Below, one piece after another: positions 17,112-24,300 of a DNA stretch of 38,329 nt. This stretch comes from Paludibacteraceae bacterium. GTDB taxonomy: Bacteria; Bacteroidota; Bacteroidia; Bacteroidales; Paludibacteraceae. Every line of letters begins with the position of its first letter. Positions within the stretch are counted from its first letter, which is position 1. The stretch is from the NCBI GenBank assembly GCA_024401455.1, contig JAKSLA010000028.1, positions 1-38,329 on the forward strand, given 5' to 3'. The translations under genes and the position numbers were made by a program. Below the pieces are notes generated by a model. It saw only the letters and a program-made list of their open reading frames with translations, ran no database searches and had not been told where the DNA came from.

Positions 17112-17144
17112 AAAAAACGGCCACCATACGGACAGCCGTTTTTT
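17112..17144. terminator. Bidirectional terminator-like hairpin
   Basis: AAAAAACGGC (17112-17121) and GCCGTTTTTT (17135-17144) form a perfect 10-bp stem with a 13-nt loop, with T-runs on both strands. It lies 109 nt downstream of the minus-strand WG-repeat gene, which it probably terminates. Confidence 0.8.
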
Positions 17145-17253
17145 AGAGCCAAGTAGCCTTTCTATAAAATTTGTAGTTGTGCAAAGAAAGGCATTTTGTC
17201 CCCAACGAAGGGGTTATTTATGTTACAATTGATGGCGAAAAATGTAAACATCG

Positions 17254-17895
17254 CTATTTTTCCGACTTGATATTCACTATTTTACCCTTATCGGAGAGAT
17301 AAAATCCTTCCGTAGCCGAAACATAGACAATGCGGTTCATAGCCACCGACCAAAGCATCGTGTAGGCAATAGGCTTCACCTCCTTACCGTTCTTATCAAT
17401 CACTCCCCATAAACTTTCCGATGGTGCCGCCTTTGCATTGTCTGTCGCCTCTGAAGATTTAGGGCACTCCTCACAAGGTTTTGCCTGAGACGGTAACCCT
17501 ACCAGCGCATACTTCCCCACGAAACGCTCTGCTACCGAAAAACGAAGAGGCACGACCAAACGCCCTTTCTTATCAACAAAACCGACTTTGCCCTCTTTCT
17601 CCACACGCATTCGGCCTTCCGTCAGATTATCGAGACGGTCGCCCAACATATAGACAGAATAGAGTTCCTCGCCATTTGCATCCACCCAAAAGCAGGAATC
17701 TGAAGTGGCAGACTGCAACATCACAAGGTCCTTGATTTTCGGACAAGAAGAGATATACTTACCTGCCGGGATTACCGTTCGGCCGCTCATATCGGCATAA
17801 GCACACATCTCTCCCTTCCCCACTCTATGCAAACCTTTCGCATTGCACGAGAGTACAGAAAGAGCAAAGAGTACGACTAACTGAATTAATTTCAT
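17254..17895 (-). CDS. Exported WG-repeat-like protein
   Basis: This 213-residue protein has an N-terminal signal sequence (KLIQLVVLFALSVLSCNAKG); a cysteine at residue 17 could be a lipobox residue, but the -1 residue is Ser, so lipoprotein status is uncertain. Two segments resemble WG (KWG) repeats: GKVGFVDKKGRLVVPLRF, and LWGVIDKNGKEVKP near the C-terminus. WG repeats form beta-rich domains in many Bacteroidota exported proteins, mostly of unknown role. A cysteine-containing insert (PCEECPKS) lies between them. The gene appears to stand alone, with the structured element at 17911-17990 in its leader and a terminator-like hairpin downstream. No enzymatic motif is seen. Confidence 0.7.
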   Translation of the reverse strand: MKLIQLVVLFALSVLSCNAKGLHRVGKGEMCAYADMSGRTVIPAGKYISSCPKIKDLVMLQSATSDSCFWVDANGEELYSVYMLGDRLDNLTEGRMRVEKEGKVGFVDKKGRLVVPLRFSVAERFVGKYALVGLPSQAKPCEECPKSSEATDNAKAAPSESLWGVIDKNGKEVKPIAYTMLWSVAMNRIVYVSATEGFYLSDKGKIVNIKSEK

Positions 17896-17910
17896 CTACC
17901 TATAGATTTT

Positions 17911-17990
17911 AGGGGACTTATAAAAATTCCCCAATTTTACATTTGGGGGATTCCTTGAACTTTTGCAAAGCAATTTTTAGAAGTCCCGTA
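17911..17990 (-). other. Structured leader element, copy B (WG-repeat gene)
   Basis: On the minus strand an outer stem joins GGGACTT to AAGTCCC. Inside are a TTGC/GCAA mini-hairpin and a hairpin in which TCCCCCAA pairs with TTGGGGA around an A/T-rich loop. It starts 15 nt before the WG-repeat ATG. Copy A precedes gltX. Beyond it, up to 18126, I see only A/T-rich sequence without genes. Confidence 0.55.
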
Positions 17991-18126
17991 TATAAAAACA
18001 CTGATTATAATCTAAAAGTACAAATAATAAGAATAATAAGCAACACTTATCCAGATAACGAAAAAGACAAATGCTTTTTATAGTGTACCAAAGAAGGGAG
18101 AAACTTTAAATTCAAGTCAACACGAC

Positions 18127-18156
18127 AAAAAAAAGAGGACGATTAATCATCCTCTT
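18127..18156 (-). terminator. Terminator overlapping the end of hslR
   Basis: On the minus strand AAGAGGA pairs with TCCTCTT and eight T residues follow (18127-18134). The hairpin loop contains the hslR stop codon, so the last codons and the terminator share bases. Confidence 0.8.
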
Positions 18157-18598
18157 CATCACTATCGCTATCGTCTGAAAAATCGAAATCGAAATCAAAG
18201 TCCCCATCCGATGCATAACTTGGCACCACATAGGCATCCAAATCACGACGCTCTTTCTTCGTCGGACGACCAGTACCACGATCTCGCCTACCCGAACTGG
18301 AGAAGCGAGACAACTCCAACATTTCAAGTTGATCAGGCGGGGTGACATTCTCCATAAAGTCAGGCACTAACTTCGCGCCCATCCTATTCTCCGACAAGGC
18401 CAAAACCTTGAAGGAATAGACAACCGGAGGACGTTTTATCTGCACCACATCGCCCACCTTCACCGTACGCGAAGGCTTGACGTTGGTGCCTTGCATCATC
18501 ACCCTGCCTTTTTTACAAGCATCAGCAGCAATACTACGCGTTTTGAACAAACGCACAGCCCACATCCACTTGTCAATTCTAACCTCACTACCAGCCAT
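18143..18598 (-). CDS. hslR: S4-domain RNA-binding protein, Hsp15-like
   Basis: This 151-residue protein begins with an S4 RNA-binding domain: IDKWMWAVRLFKTRSIAADACKKGRVMMQG, followed by VKPSRTVKVGDVVQIK. This is the Hsp15/HslR architecture, which in Escherichia coli binds free 50S subunits carrying nascent chains. The C-terminal tail is unusual: basic (GRRDRGTGRPTKKERRD), then strongly acidic with repeated DF dipeptides and a run of D/E/S. I chose the ATG at 18598 (MAGSEVRIDKW) over the upstream ATG at 18607 because the S4 fold begins right after it. It is the last gene of the rplY-pth-hslR operon, 25 nt after pth, and ends inside a terminator. Confidence 0.88.
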   Translation of the reverse strand: MAGSEVRIDKWMWAVRLFKTRSIAADACKKGRVMMQGTNVKPSRTVKVGDVVQIKRPPVVYSFKVLALSENRMGAKLVPDFMENVTPPDQLEMLELSRFSSSGRRDRGTGRPTKKERRDLDAYVVPSYASDGDFDFDFDFSDDSDSDEEDD

Positions 18599-18623
18599 AA
18601 TTATCAAGCAAAGCCGACATACG

Positions 18624-19187
18624 TCATTTATTATTAAACTGATTCATTGTAACTTGAATACCGGAAAGGCAGAAACTTTTCACCATTTCGCCAGCAAGTT
18701 CCAACCGAGCGGGAAGCGTCTGATTCTCTTCGGCCGTAAACTCGCCCAACACGAAATCAATTTGCTGCCCACGTTGGAAATTGTTGCCCAACCCGAAACG
18801 CAAGCGAGGATATTTATCCGTTCCAATCAACTGCTGGATATTCTTCAAACCATTGTGGCCCGCATCGCTACCGCTACCCTTCATACGAAGCGTTCCAAAA
18901 GGGAGCGCCAAATCGTCCACCACGACAAGAAGATGATCAACATCGATACCCTCTTTCTGCATCCAATAACGGACGGCATTTCCACTTAAGTTCATGAATG
19001 TATTCGGTTTCAGGAATATAACCGTCTGATTTTTAAGTCGGAATTCACAAACCGCACCGTATCGTTCCTCCTTAAAAACAAGATTGGACGCCTTAGCAAA
19101 GGCGTCCAATACCCTGAATCCGATATTGTGTCGGGTATTCTCGTATTCCGAGCCAATATTACCCAAACCAACTACCAGATATTTCAT
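18624..19187 (-). CDS. pth: Peptidyl-tRNA hydrolase
   Basis: Pth cleaves peptidyl-tRNAs that drop off the ribosome, recycling tRNA. The 187-residue sequence has the typical start [23 protein letters not shown], including the tRNA-contacting Asn and the catalytic His of the TRHN segment. [10 protein letters not shown] and [13 protein letters not shown] carry further active-site residues, and the G-rich [13 protein letters not shown] block is complete. The length is normal. It lies 11 nt downstream of rplY on the same strand and 25 nt upstream of hslR. All three act on ribosomes or nascent peptidyl-tRNA, so the operon is functionally coherent. Confidence 0.96.
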   Translation of the reverse strand: MKYLVVGLGNIGSEYENTRHNIGFRVLDAFAKASNLVFKEERYGAVCEFRLKNQTVIFLKPNTFMNLSGNAVRYWMQKEGIDVDHLLVVVDDLALPFGTLRMKGSGSDAGHNGLKNIQQLIGTDKYPRLRFGLGNNFQRGQQIDFVLGEFTAEENQTLPARLELAGEMVKSFCLSGIQVTMNQFNNK

Positions 19188-19198
19188 TCAGTACTGAA

Positions 19199-19759
19199 TT
19201 AGTTGTTATTCTTAGAACCTCTTGTAGCCTTAACAGATGCAACCACGTTGATTGGGTTGTTAAGGATAGTCAAGTTCTCGAAAGACAACGCACCGATTTG
19301 GATAGTCTTACCGATACCCAACTTCTCAACGTTAACAGTCAACTTCTCAGGTACGTTTGAGTAAAGACCCTTAACGCGAATCTTACGCATGTCTTGGCTC
19401 AACTTACCACCCAACTTAACACCTTCTGCCAAACCTTCAAGCTTAACAGGAACCTCGATAACGATTGGCTTCTCAGCAAATACCTCCAAGAAATCAACGT
19501 GAAGGATCTTGTCTGTTACAGGGTGGAATTGGATCTCCTTCAAGATTGCATTAACGCACTTGCCATCAATAGTCAAAGAAACCAAGTAGATATCAGGAGT
19601 GTAGATCAACTTTCTGATGTCACCAGTAGTAACTTGGAAATTAACATTCTCGCTTCCTCCGTAAAGTACGCAAGGGATGTTGTCGCTGTTTCTAACTGCC
19701 TTTGTAGCCTTCTTTCCAAGACCTTCTCTCTTTGTTCCTTTTAATTCAAATGTCTTCAT
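19199..19759 (-). CDS. rplY: 50S ribosomal protein L25 (CTC form)
   Basis: This 186-residue protein is the long, CTC-type L25: an N-terminal 5S rRNA-binding L25 domain (MKTFELKGTKREGLGKKATK, then IPCVLYGG and FHPVTDKILHVDFLEV) and a C-terminal beta domain (KPIVIEVPVKLEGLAEGVKLGG, LTVNVEKLGIGKTIQIGALSF). It ends in KATRGSKNNN. It is the first gene of the rplY-pth-hslR operon. The message probably starts near 19834 from the promoter at 19841-19874, giving a leader of about 75 nt with a small GC-rich inverted repeat. Autoregulation by that leader is possible but not shown. Confidence 0.95.
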   Translation of the reverse strand: MKTFELKGTKREGLGKKATKAVRNSDNIPCVLYGGSENVNFQVTTGDIRKLIYTPDIYLVSLTIDGKCVNAILKEIQFHPVTDKILHVDFLEVFAEKPIVIEVPVKLEGLAEGVKLGGKLSQDMRKIRVKGLYSNVPEKLTVNVEKLGIGKTIQIGALSFENLTILNNPINVVASVKATRGSKNNN

Positions 19760-19840
19760 TTTAATTTGTGTTACTCAAAATTAAGTTATTCGTAATGGCT
19801 TAATTTCCCATCACACTTCCGCATCGTGCGAAAAGCGGTG

Positions 19841-19874
19841 CAAAATTAATACTTTTTCTTTAATCCACAGCAAA
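19841..19874 (-). promoter_or_regulatory. Promoter of the rplY-pth-hslR operon
   Basis: On the minus strand TTTG (19871-19874), a 22-nt spacer and TAATTTTG (19841-19848) match the Bacteroidota -33/-7 consensus. Transcription should start near 19834. Confidence 0.65.
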
Positions 19875-20213
19875 AAAGGAGGCTTTTTTCCTTTCAAAAA
19901 AGCAGATAAGATTTCACTGTGGTTGTTCATGAACTTGGACATTTATCGGATCGCTATATATATGTGTCCGAGGTGACTTTTCACGATCCACAAATCCTTT
20001 TCTCATTTTCCAGCCACATTCGACATTCAGAAGCCTTGTCTACGTCACCCAAGGCACCTTAAGACGACCTTTTAATAGAGGAAACCAATGTAATTCCATA
20101 CAAACAAGACAAGACTTCAAAAACAAGGTCATTTTTTTGCATTCGTACACATCAATATATCAAACGAATAAAAAATAATCAGAAAAAATCTTGAAAATTT
20201 CTTTCCAAAACGC
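19875..20213. other. Intergenic stretch without a recognisable gene
   Basis: These ~340 nt lie between the rplY promoter and the tRNA-His promoter. There is no convincing open frame. Features are limited to short inverted words (GGACAT and ATGTGTCC near 19948-19978) and an A/T-rich tract just upstream of the tRNA promoter, which may act as an UP-type element. Confidence 0.4.
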
Positions 20214-20244
20214 TTGCACAATCCGAAAATGCGTGATACCTTTG
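20214..20244 (+). promoter_or_regulatory. Promoter of tRNA-His
   Basis: TTG at 20214-20216, a 20-nt spacer and TACCTTTG at 20237-20244 give a near-ideal Bacteroidota promoter, preceded by A-rich sequence. The start is predicted near 20251, about 14 nt before the tRNA. Confidence 0.75.
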
Positions 20245-20264
20245 CAACGCAAAAGAAAAAAAAT

Positions 20265-20339
20265 GGTGAGGATAGCTCAGTTGGTTAGAGCGTCGGATTG
20301 TGGTCCCGAAGGTCGTGGGTTCGAAACCCATTCTTCACC
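20265..20339 (+). tRNA. tRNA-His (anticodon GTG)
   Basis: A full cloverleaf can be drawn: acceptor GTGAGGA with TCTTCAC (one G-T wobble), D-stem GCTC/GAGC, anticodon loop TTGTGGT with anticodon GTG, T-stem GTGGG/CCCAT with loop TTCGAAA. The extra G at 20265 (position -1) opposite discriminator C73 (20339) is the hallmark of histidine tRNA. The full 3' CCA is not encoded. The base of the anticodon stem next to the loop (31-39) is an A-C mismatch rather than the usual A-U pair. A promoter lies just upstream and a terminator just downstream, so it is a single-gene unit. Confidence 0.95.
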
Positions 20340-20347
20340 CATCTTTT

Positions 20348-20378
20348 AAGCCTTTCGGATTTCCGAAAGGCTTTTTTT
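20348..20378 (+). terminator. Terminator of tRNA-His
   Basis: AAGCCTTTCGG and CCGAAAGGCTT form a perfect 11-bp stem around ATTT, continuing into a T run. It lies 9 nt after the tRNA end. Confidence 0.92.
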
Positions 20379-20407
20379 ATTTCAGCAGACAAACAAACAT
20401 TATCGGC

Positions 20408-21091
20408 ATGTGGAACATCTTTAAATTCAACCAAGAGACAAGCAACGAGTTGGCGAACATCAAAAAGTATTTGATTGCTTCGATGAATGGCGTCGTTTCG
20501 GAGAACATGAAGCATTTGGGCTACAAACTCAACTACGGCGTATCCCTGCTGCGAATCAAAGAACTCGCATCGCGATTCAAGCCTTCCGACAACTTAGCAG
20601 ACTGTCTTTGGAAATCCGACTGCCGTGAGATGATGATTATGGCGACGCTGCTCCACCCCGAAGAAACATTTGACGAGAAAAAAGCATTGAAATGGAGTTC
20701 CTACTGCACCAACATGGAACTGGCCGAACAATTTTCAAGGAACCTCGTTGCTAAAAAGGCCTACGCTTCTTCCGTCGCCTGCAAACTACTGAACAGCAGC
20801 CACGAAACAATGGAGAGAGCACTCGCCTACCTATTAGCGGCCACAGCCGACAAGGAGAACGCCATAAACAAGGACGATTTCGACTTCATCTTCCAACAGG
20901 CAGAGAAAGACATTTATAGTCCAAACGCGAACTTATATGCCTCCGTGGCCCGCTTTCTCAAACAAGCAAGCACCAAAGACCTTGCAAAAACCAACCAGTT
21001 TCTCGAAAATTTAGACACGGAGAAAGGTCCAGGCTGCGCTTGGGTCCGCGAAGAGGTTCGCACCTATATAGAATACGCGCCTACAAAATAA
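20408..21091 (+). CDS. DNA alkylation repair family protein (AlkD-like)
   Basis: This 227-residue, mostly helical protein resembles the Bacteroides group annotated as DNA alkylation repair enzymes (PF08713-like HEAT-repeat fold). Recognisable blocks are ASMNGVVSENMKHLGYKLNYGVSL, LADCLWKSDCREMMIMATLL and LAEQFSRNLVAKKAYASSVACKLL. AlkD-type enzymes excise N3/N7-alkylated purines, but the key Trp/Asp residues of AlkD cannot be placed with confidence here, so activity is not certain. I chose the ATG at 20408, because the frame further upstream runs through the tRNA and its terminator. It lies 30 nt after that terminator with no clear promoter of its own. Confidence 0.72.
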   Translation: MWNIFKFNQETSNELANIKKYLIASMNGVVSENMKHLGYKLNYGVSLLRIKELASRFKPSDNLADCLWKSDCREMMIMATLLHPEETFDEKKALKWSSYCTNMELAEQFSRNLVAKKAYASSVACKLLNSSHETMERALAYLLAATADKENAINKDDFDFIFQQAEKDIYSPNANLYASVARFLKQASTKDLAKTNQFLENLDTEKGPGCAWVREEVRTYIEYAPTK

Positions 21092-21153
21092 TTGCAGGCG
21101 CATACCAAATCCTTCATTCATTTAGGAGTTCGAGAATTTAGGAAAGGCTTTCC

Positions 21154-21687
21154 TTATTCATTCTCCGCCTCTTTGTATTTAGCGGAAAGCACTGCCAAGA
21201 ACTGGCTTATCTGCTTCACAGCCGCCTGCGTATCCTCGGTAATCTCTTTTTTCTGAAGTCGCAACATCAAAATGCCATAGAGTGCATCCAAAGACAACTC
21301 CACATCGTCCACCTCCGCTCCGGCTCCTAATTTTTTACGGAAATCCACCAAAAAAGGAAGCGTCTTAAAGAACAAGGCATTGTACTGTATCTCCTTCGGC
21401 TCCTGCAGCAACTCAAGATGAAGGCTATTGGCATCCGAAACAATATTCTTTACAATTTGAAGATGCCCCTTCTCCTCTATCTTTTCGACGTGCATCATCT
21501 CAATTAAGTTTTCATACCACTCCTTCATTTCAGTTTTCACCGATTCTGGCTGGTCAAACTTGTCTATCAATGCAGTCTTTACGACAGCAATGTCCAAACG
21601 GCAAGCACGAAGGATATCCTCCAACTGCCACATATACAAAATATACTCCGAGATATTCTCGGACCTCTTCTGTTTTGCTATTAACAT
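21154..21687 (-). CDS. DUF4924 family protein
   Basis: This 177-residue cytoplasmic, largely helical protein belongs to DUF4924, a family restricted to Bacteroidota. The N-terminus LIAKQKRSENISEYILYMWQLEDILRACRLD is characteristic. No catalytic motif is visible and the function is unknown. The start is settled by the promoter: a -33/-7 pair at 21706-21736 predicts transcription from about 21699, downstream of the longer frame's first ATG at 21708, so the ATG at 21687 is the likely start with a short leader. It converges with the alkylation-repair gene, the two stop codons being about 60 nt apart. Confidence 0.85.
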   Translation of the reverse strand: MLIAKQKRSENISEYILYMWQLEDILRACRLDIAVVKTALIDKFDQPESVKTEMKEWYENLIEMMHVEKIEEKGHLQIVKNIVSDANSLHLELLQEPKEIQYNALFFKTLPFLVDFRKKLGAGAEVDDVELSLDALYGILMLRLQKKEITEDTQAAVKQISQFLAVLSAKYKEAENE

Positions 21688-21705
21688 ACGCCCTCTATTT
21701 TCAGA

Positions 21706-21736
21706 CAAAATTAGGACTTTTTCATCGTTTTCGCAA
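21706..21736 (-). promoter_or_regulatory. Promoter of the DUF4924 gene
   Basis: On the minus strand TTG (21734-21736), a 20-nt spacer and TAATTTTG (21706-21713) fit the Bacteroidota consensus exactly. Confidence 0.7.
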
Positions 21737-22173
21737 CACGAAAATTTTCAGCGGAGAAACATGAAGATGTAAAAAAACAGCCTTTTCATCGCAAAAAACG
21801 GCCTTTCAAGCCCCAACTACTACCATTCTCCTCATTTGATATACAAAAAAGCACATTTGATATATATAATTTCCACACGCAGACGAATACACTACATTTG
21901 CAATGTAATTTTTTGACTTTAGCACACATTAATCATTTAAAAAACCTTGCCAACCATTCGGGAGGCCGAGGTCGAACATTGAAACGAATCATATAAAATC
22001 CTTGTAAGTGCGGCAGAAATGCCGCACTCTTAATTCAAGGTGATTGTTTACATTAATTTCAGAACCATAACAAGATTCGTACATGAGTAATGCCACAAGT
22101 CATAATCAAGTGAAAATTAGTGCACTTAAGTCTAATTAACACAAGGTGCACCAAAGCACTGCTAACTTTTTTT
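21737..22173. other. Long intergenic region with hairpins; candidate small RNA
   Basis: No protein gene is seen here. A -7 box TACATTTG lies at 21893-21900 inside a perfect dyad TACATT-TGC-AATGTA (21893-21907). Downstream are a small TCGG/CCGA hairpin near 21958-21969 and a strong 9-bp stem with a GAAA tetraloop at 22007-22028, flanked by CCTTG (22000-22004) and CAAGG (22036-22040). Together they outline a possible structured transcript of about 130 nt. From about 22080 onward lies the upstream region of the kinase operon, with two GTGCAC words at 22120-22125 and 22146-22151. Confidence 0.4.
22007..22028. other. 9-bp hairpin with GAAA tetraloop
   Basis: AGTGCGGCA and TGCCGCACT pair perfectly around GAAA, a GNRA-type tetraloop. 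It is followed by TCTTAATT, not a clean T-run, so it may be a weak terminator or part of a structured RNA. Confidence 0.6.
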
Positions 22174-22181
22174 TATTTTTG
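22174..22181 (+). promoter_or_regulatory. -7 promoter box of the kinase-regulator operon
   Basis: TATTTTTG matches TAnnTTTG and predicts a start near 22188. The first in-frame ATG at 22193 would then have almost no leader; ATGs at 22202 and 22205 allow a short one. The second GTGCAC word (22146-22151) overlaps the expected -33 position. Confidence 0.45.
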
Positions 22182-22192
22182 CGGAGTTTATT

Positions 22193-23254
22193 ATGATAAT
22201 CATGATGGAACGCAAAAGCAAAAATCCGTTATACAATTTTTTAATGAACCCGAAATTCGGGAAATGGCGTCGGTTTGCTTTTGTGATTTTAATGCTTCTT
22301 ATTTCTTTGAGGGAGGTGATCTTTTCCTTTCAATCAGGATTGGCAGAACTCAAAGGAGGCTCCCTACTACTCATCACCATCTATTTTCTCATCAATCTAT
22401 ATCCGGCCCAACTGATTTTGGGTTCGAGGCTCACAAATTGTTTGCACGAAAAGAGATATCTTCATTTCGTTATCAGTTCCTCTGCAATCATCGTCAGCAC
22501 AATCATCGTCAAGATAGCCATAGAATACTTTTTGCAAATCAAGTTCAACCTGCACACAAGCCTTGAAAACGGCATCACCCTTTACACACTATGGGATTGG
22601 ACAAATAAATTTGCGACAACACTGACTTGCATATATGGCGTCTCCTCTATTTTCCTCTTGAAAAATTGGATCAAGGAGAAGAAGAAAATACAAAAAGTAG
22701 AAACCGAACAATTGATGTCGGAATTGGAGTCGCTAAAAGAGCAAGTCGATTCCTCACTCCTACTTGACACCCTAAAAGGCACGAGTGAAATGGCCACCAC
22801 CGACCCGGAAATGGCCAGCCAAAGAATACGGCTTTTAAGCGCAGTGCTACGCTACGAACTCTACGACTGCAAACGCGACAAAGTGTTTCTCTCGTCAGAA
22901 ATCTCATTCATCAACAATGTACTAAAACTTTGGACCTACCAACTGCCCCACCTCAAATATACGGTCAGCACAGAAGGAAATGTACAAGGTCTATTGATTC
23001 CACCGCTATTGATTATCTCGCTGATTCAAATCATATTACGGAAATTTGACACAAACGACAAAAGCGAGCACTGCATTGACATCTGCATTTCATGCAACGG
23101 AAGAGAGGTTTGCTTCGTATGCAAACACAAACAACTTAAGGAGAGGGTCATGCCGACCATTGACATACTTCGCCGTTTAAGAATACTCTTCGGAGACAAA
23201 TGGCAGATCAACTGTGATTTGACCCAAACCGAATTTAAATTCGAAAGGATATGA
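22193..23254 (+). CDS. LytS-like histidine kinase homolog lacking all catalytic motifs
   Basis: This 353-residue membrane protein has the same plan as the kinase encoded next to it: four hydrophobic segments (about residues 27-46, 57-80, 90-112, 138-157), a coiled linker and a His_kinase/HATPase-like C-terminal half. The half aligns, but the catalytic residues are gone. The H-box QINPHFLFNTI of the neighbour is QVDSSLLLDTL here, with Ser188 in place of the phospho-acceptor His. The N-box FVEN is LIQI, with Ile280 for Asn. The GGIGIAN loop is replaced by VMPTIDI. It is therefore probably a pseudokinase, and since the frame is intact it looks maintained. It overlaps the next gene by 4 nt (ATGA), implying coupled translation and perhaps a heteromer. 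Starts at 22193, 22202 or 22205 are all possible. Confidence 0.82.
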   Translation: MIIMMERKSKNPLYNFLMNPKFGKWRRFAFVILMLLISLREVIFSFQSGLAELKGGSLLLITIYFLINLYPAQLILGSRLTNCLHEKRYLHFVISSSAIIVSTIIVKIAIEYFLQIKFNLHTSLENGITLYTLWDWTNKFATTLTCIYGVSSIFLLKNWIKEKKKIQKVETEQLMSELESLKEQVDSSLLLDTLKGTSEMATTDPEMASQRIRLLSAVLRYELYDCKRDKVFLSSEISFINNVLKLWTYQLPHLKYTVSTEGNVQGLLIPPLLIISLIQIILRKFDTNDKSEHCIDICISCNGREVCFVCKHKQLKERVMPTIDILRRLRILFGDKWQINCDLTQTEFKFERI

Positions 23255-24300
23255 CACGCAAGGAAATCCTATACATCCTAACAATAGACCCTAAATGGAG
23301 TATTCTGAGGCATTTAGTGCTCCAGATGCTGATTCTCCTAATCACATCCGTCGTTTTTCTCGACAGGGCCAACAATACGTTCTGCTTTGACCAAAACTTC
23401 ATCAAGGGCTGGACTTGCTACTTCCTTTCCATCAACTTTGCCATTTACACCAATATTTACATATTGACCCCAAAATACATGATGACAGGACGGCTATCAC
23501 GCCACATCAGCATAACCTTCGTCATTTCAACCATATTGGCACTGATCATCAACGGCTCGCACTTCTATTTTTGTCCGCCCCAAGGCCTCTCAAAAGGTGC
23601 AATGGTGGCTTTCTTCATCATGTTGATGCTATCGTCCTACATCATCTATGCCATGATGGTGACCTGCACCTCCTCCTTTCTCCTACTGCAAGTTTGGATT
23701 AGGAACAAGAAACGGCAAGAAGAATTGGAAATCAACACGTTGAACGCAAAACTAAAAATTCTGAGGAACCAAATAAATCCACATTTCTTGTTCAACACCA
23801 TCAACAACGCCAACATGATGTTGAAGAAAGACCAGAATTCGGCTTCATTCATTTTAGATAAATTGAGAGACCTTTTAGGCTATCAATTAAGCAACGCCAC
23901 CAAAAATCTGGTGCTACTGAACGACGAAATAAAACTACTTGACGACTATCTACATTTAGAGAAAATCAGGAGGGACAACTTCTCCTATGAAATAAATACT
24001 GAAGGAAATACTGGAAATGTATTGCTTCCTCCCCTTTTATTCATTATATTTGTTGAAAATGCAGTGAAGTACAACCCAAACGACGGGTCAAAAATCATTG
24101 TATCCTTTAAAAGAGATGAAGAGGGGTTGCTTTTCCTATGTCAAAACACCAAAAGCGAACATTACGAAAAGTCGGATGTTGGCGGTATCGGCATAGCAAA
24201 TGTCAAAAAGCGATTGGAACTTTTGTTCCCTACGTCCCACTCGTTGGAAGTTGAGGACGGAGAAAGTATGTTTACAGTAAAACTTAGTATAAAAGTCTAA
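23251..24300 (+). CDS. LytS/YehU-type sensor histidine kinase
   Basis: This 349-residue kinase has four N-terminal transmembrane helices (about residues 18-36, 54-74, 84-103, 117-150) with no extracytoplasmic domain. After them comes a His_kinase domain: INPHFLFNTINN with phospho-acceptor H178, the N-box FVENAVKYNPN with N270, and the G-box GGIGIANVKKRLELLF at 311-326. All needed motifs are present. Its partner is the LytTR regulator that starts on the last base of its stop codon (TAATG). With so little sequence outside the membrane it may sense a membrane or intramembrane signal. In Bacteroidota such pairs often regulate surface or stress genes, but the regulon here is unknown. It was probably duplicated to give the degenerate upstream gene, since the two share architecture and alignable blocks. 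Confidence 0.93.
   Translation: MTRKEILYILTIDPKWSILRHLVLQMLILLITSVVFLDRANNTFCFDQNFIKGWTCYFLSINFAIYTNIYILTPKYMMTGRLSRHISITFVISTILALIINGSHFYFCPPQGLSKGAMVAFFIMLMLSSYIIYAMMVTCTSSFLLLQVWIRNKKRQEELEINTLNAKLKILRNQINPHFLFNTINNANMMLKKDQNSASFILDKLRDLLGYQLSNATKNLVLLNDEIKLLDDYLHLEKIRRDNFSYEINTEGNTGNVLLPPLLFIIFVENAVKYNPNDGSKIIVSFKRDEEGLLFLCQNTKSEHYEKSDVGGIGIANVKKRLELLFPTSHSLEVEDGESMFTVKLSIKV

Noticed and set aside
20300-20407. Upstream extension of the alkylation-repair gene through the tRNA
   Set aside because: It reads through tRNA-His and its terminator. The ATG at 20408 gives the family-like N-terminus.
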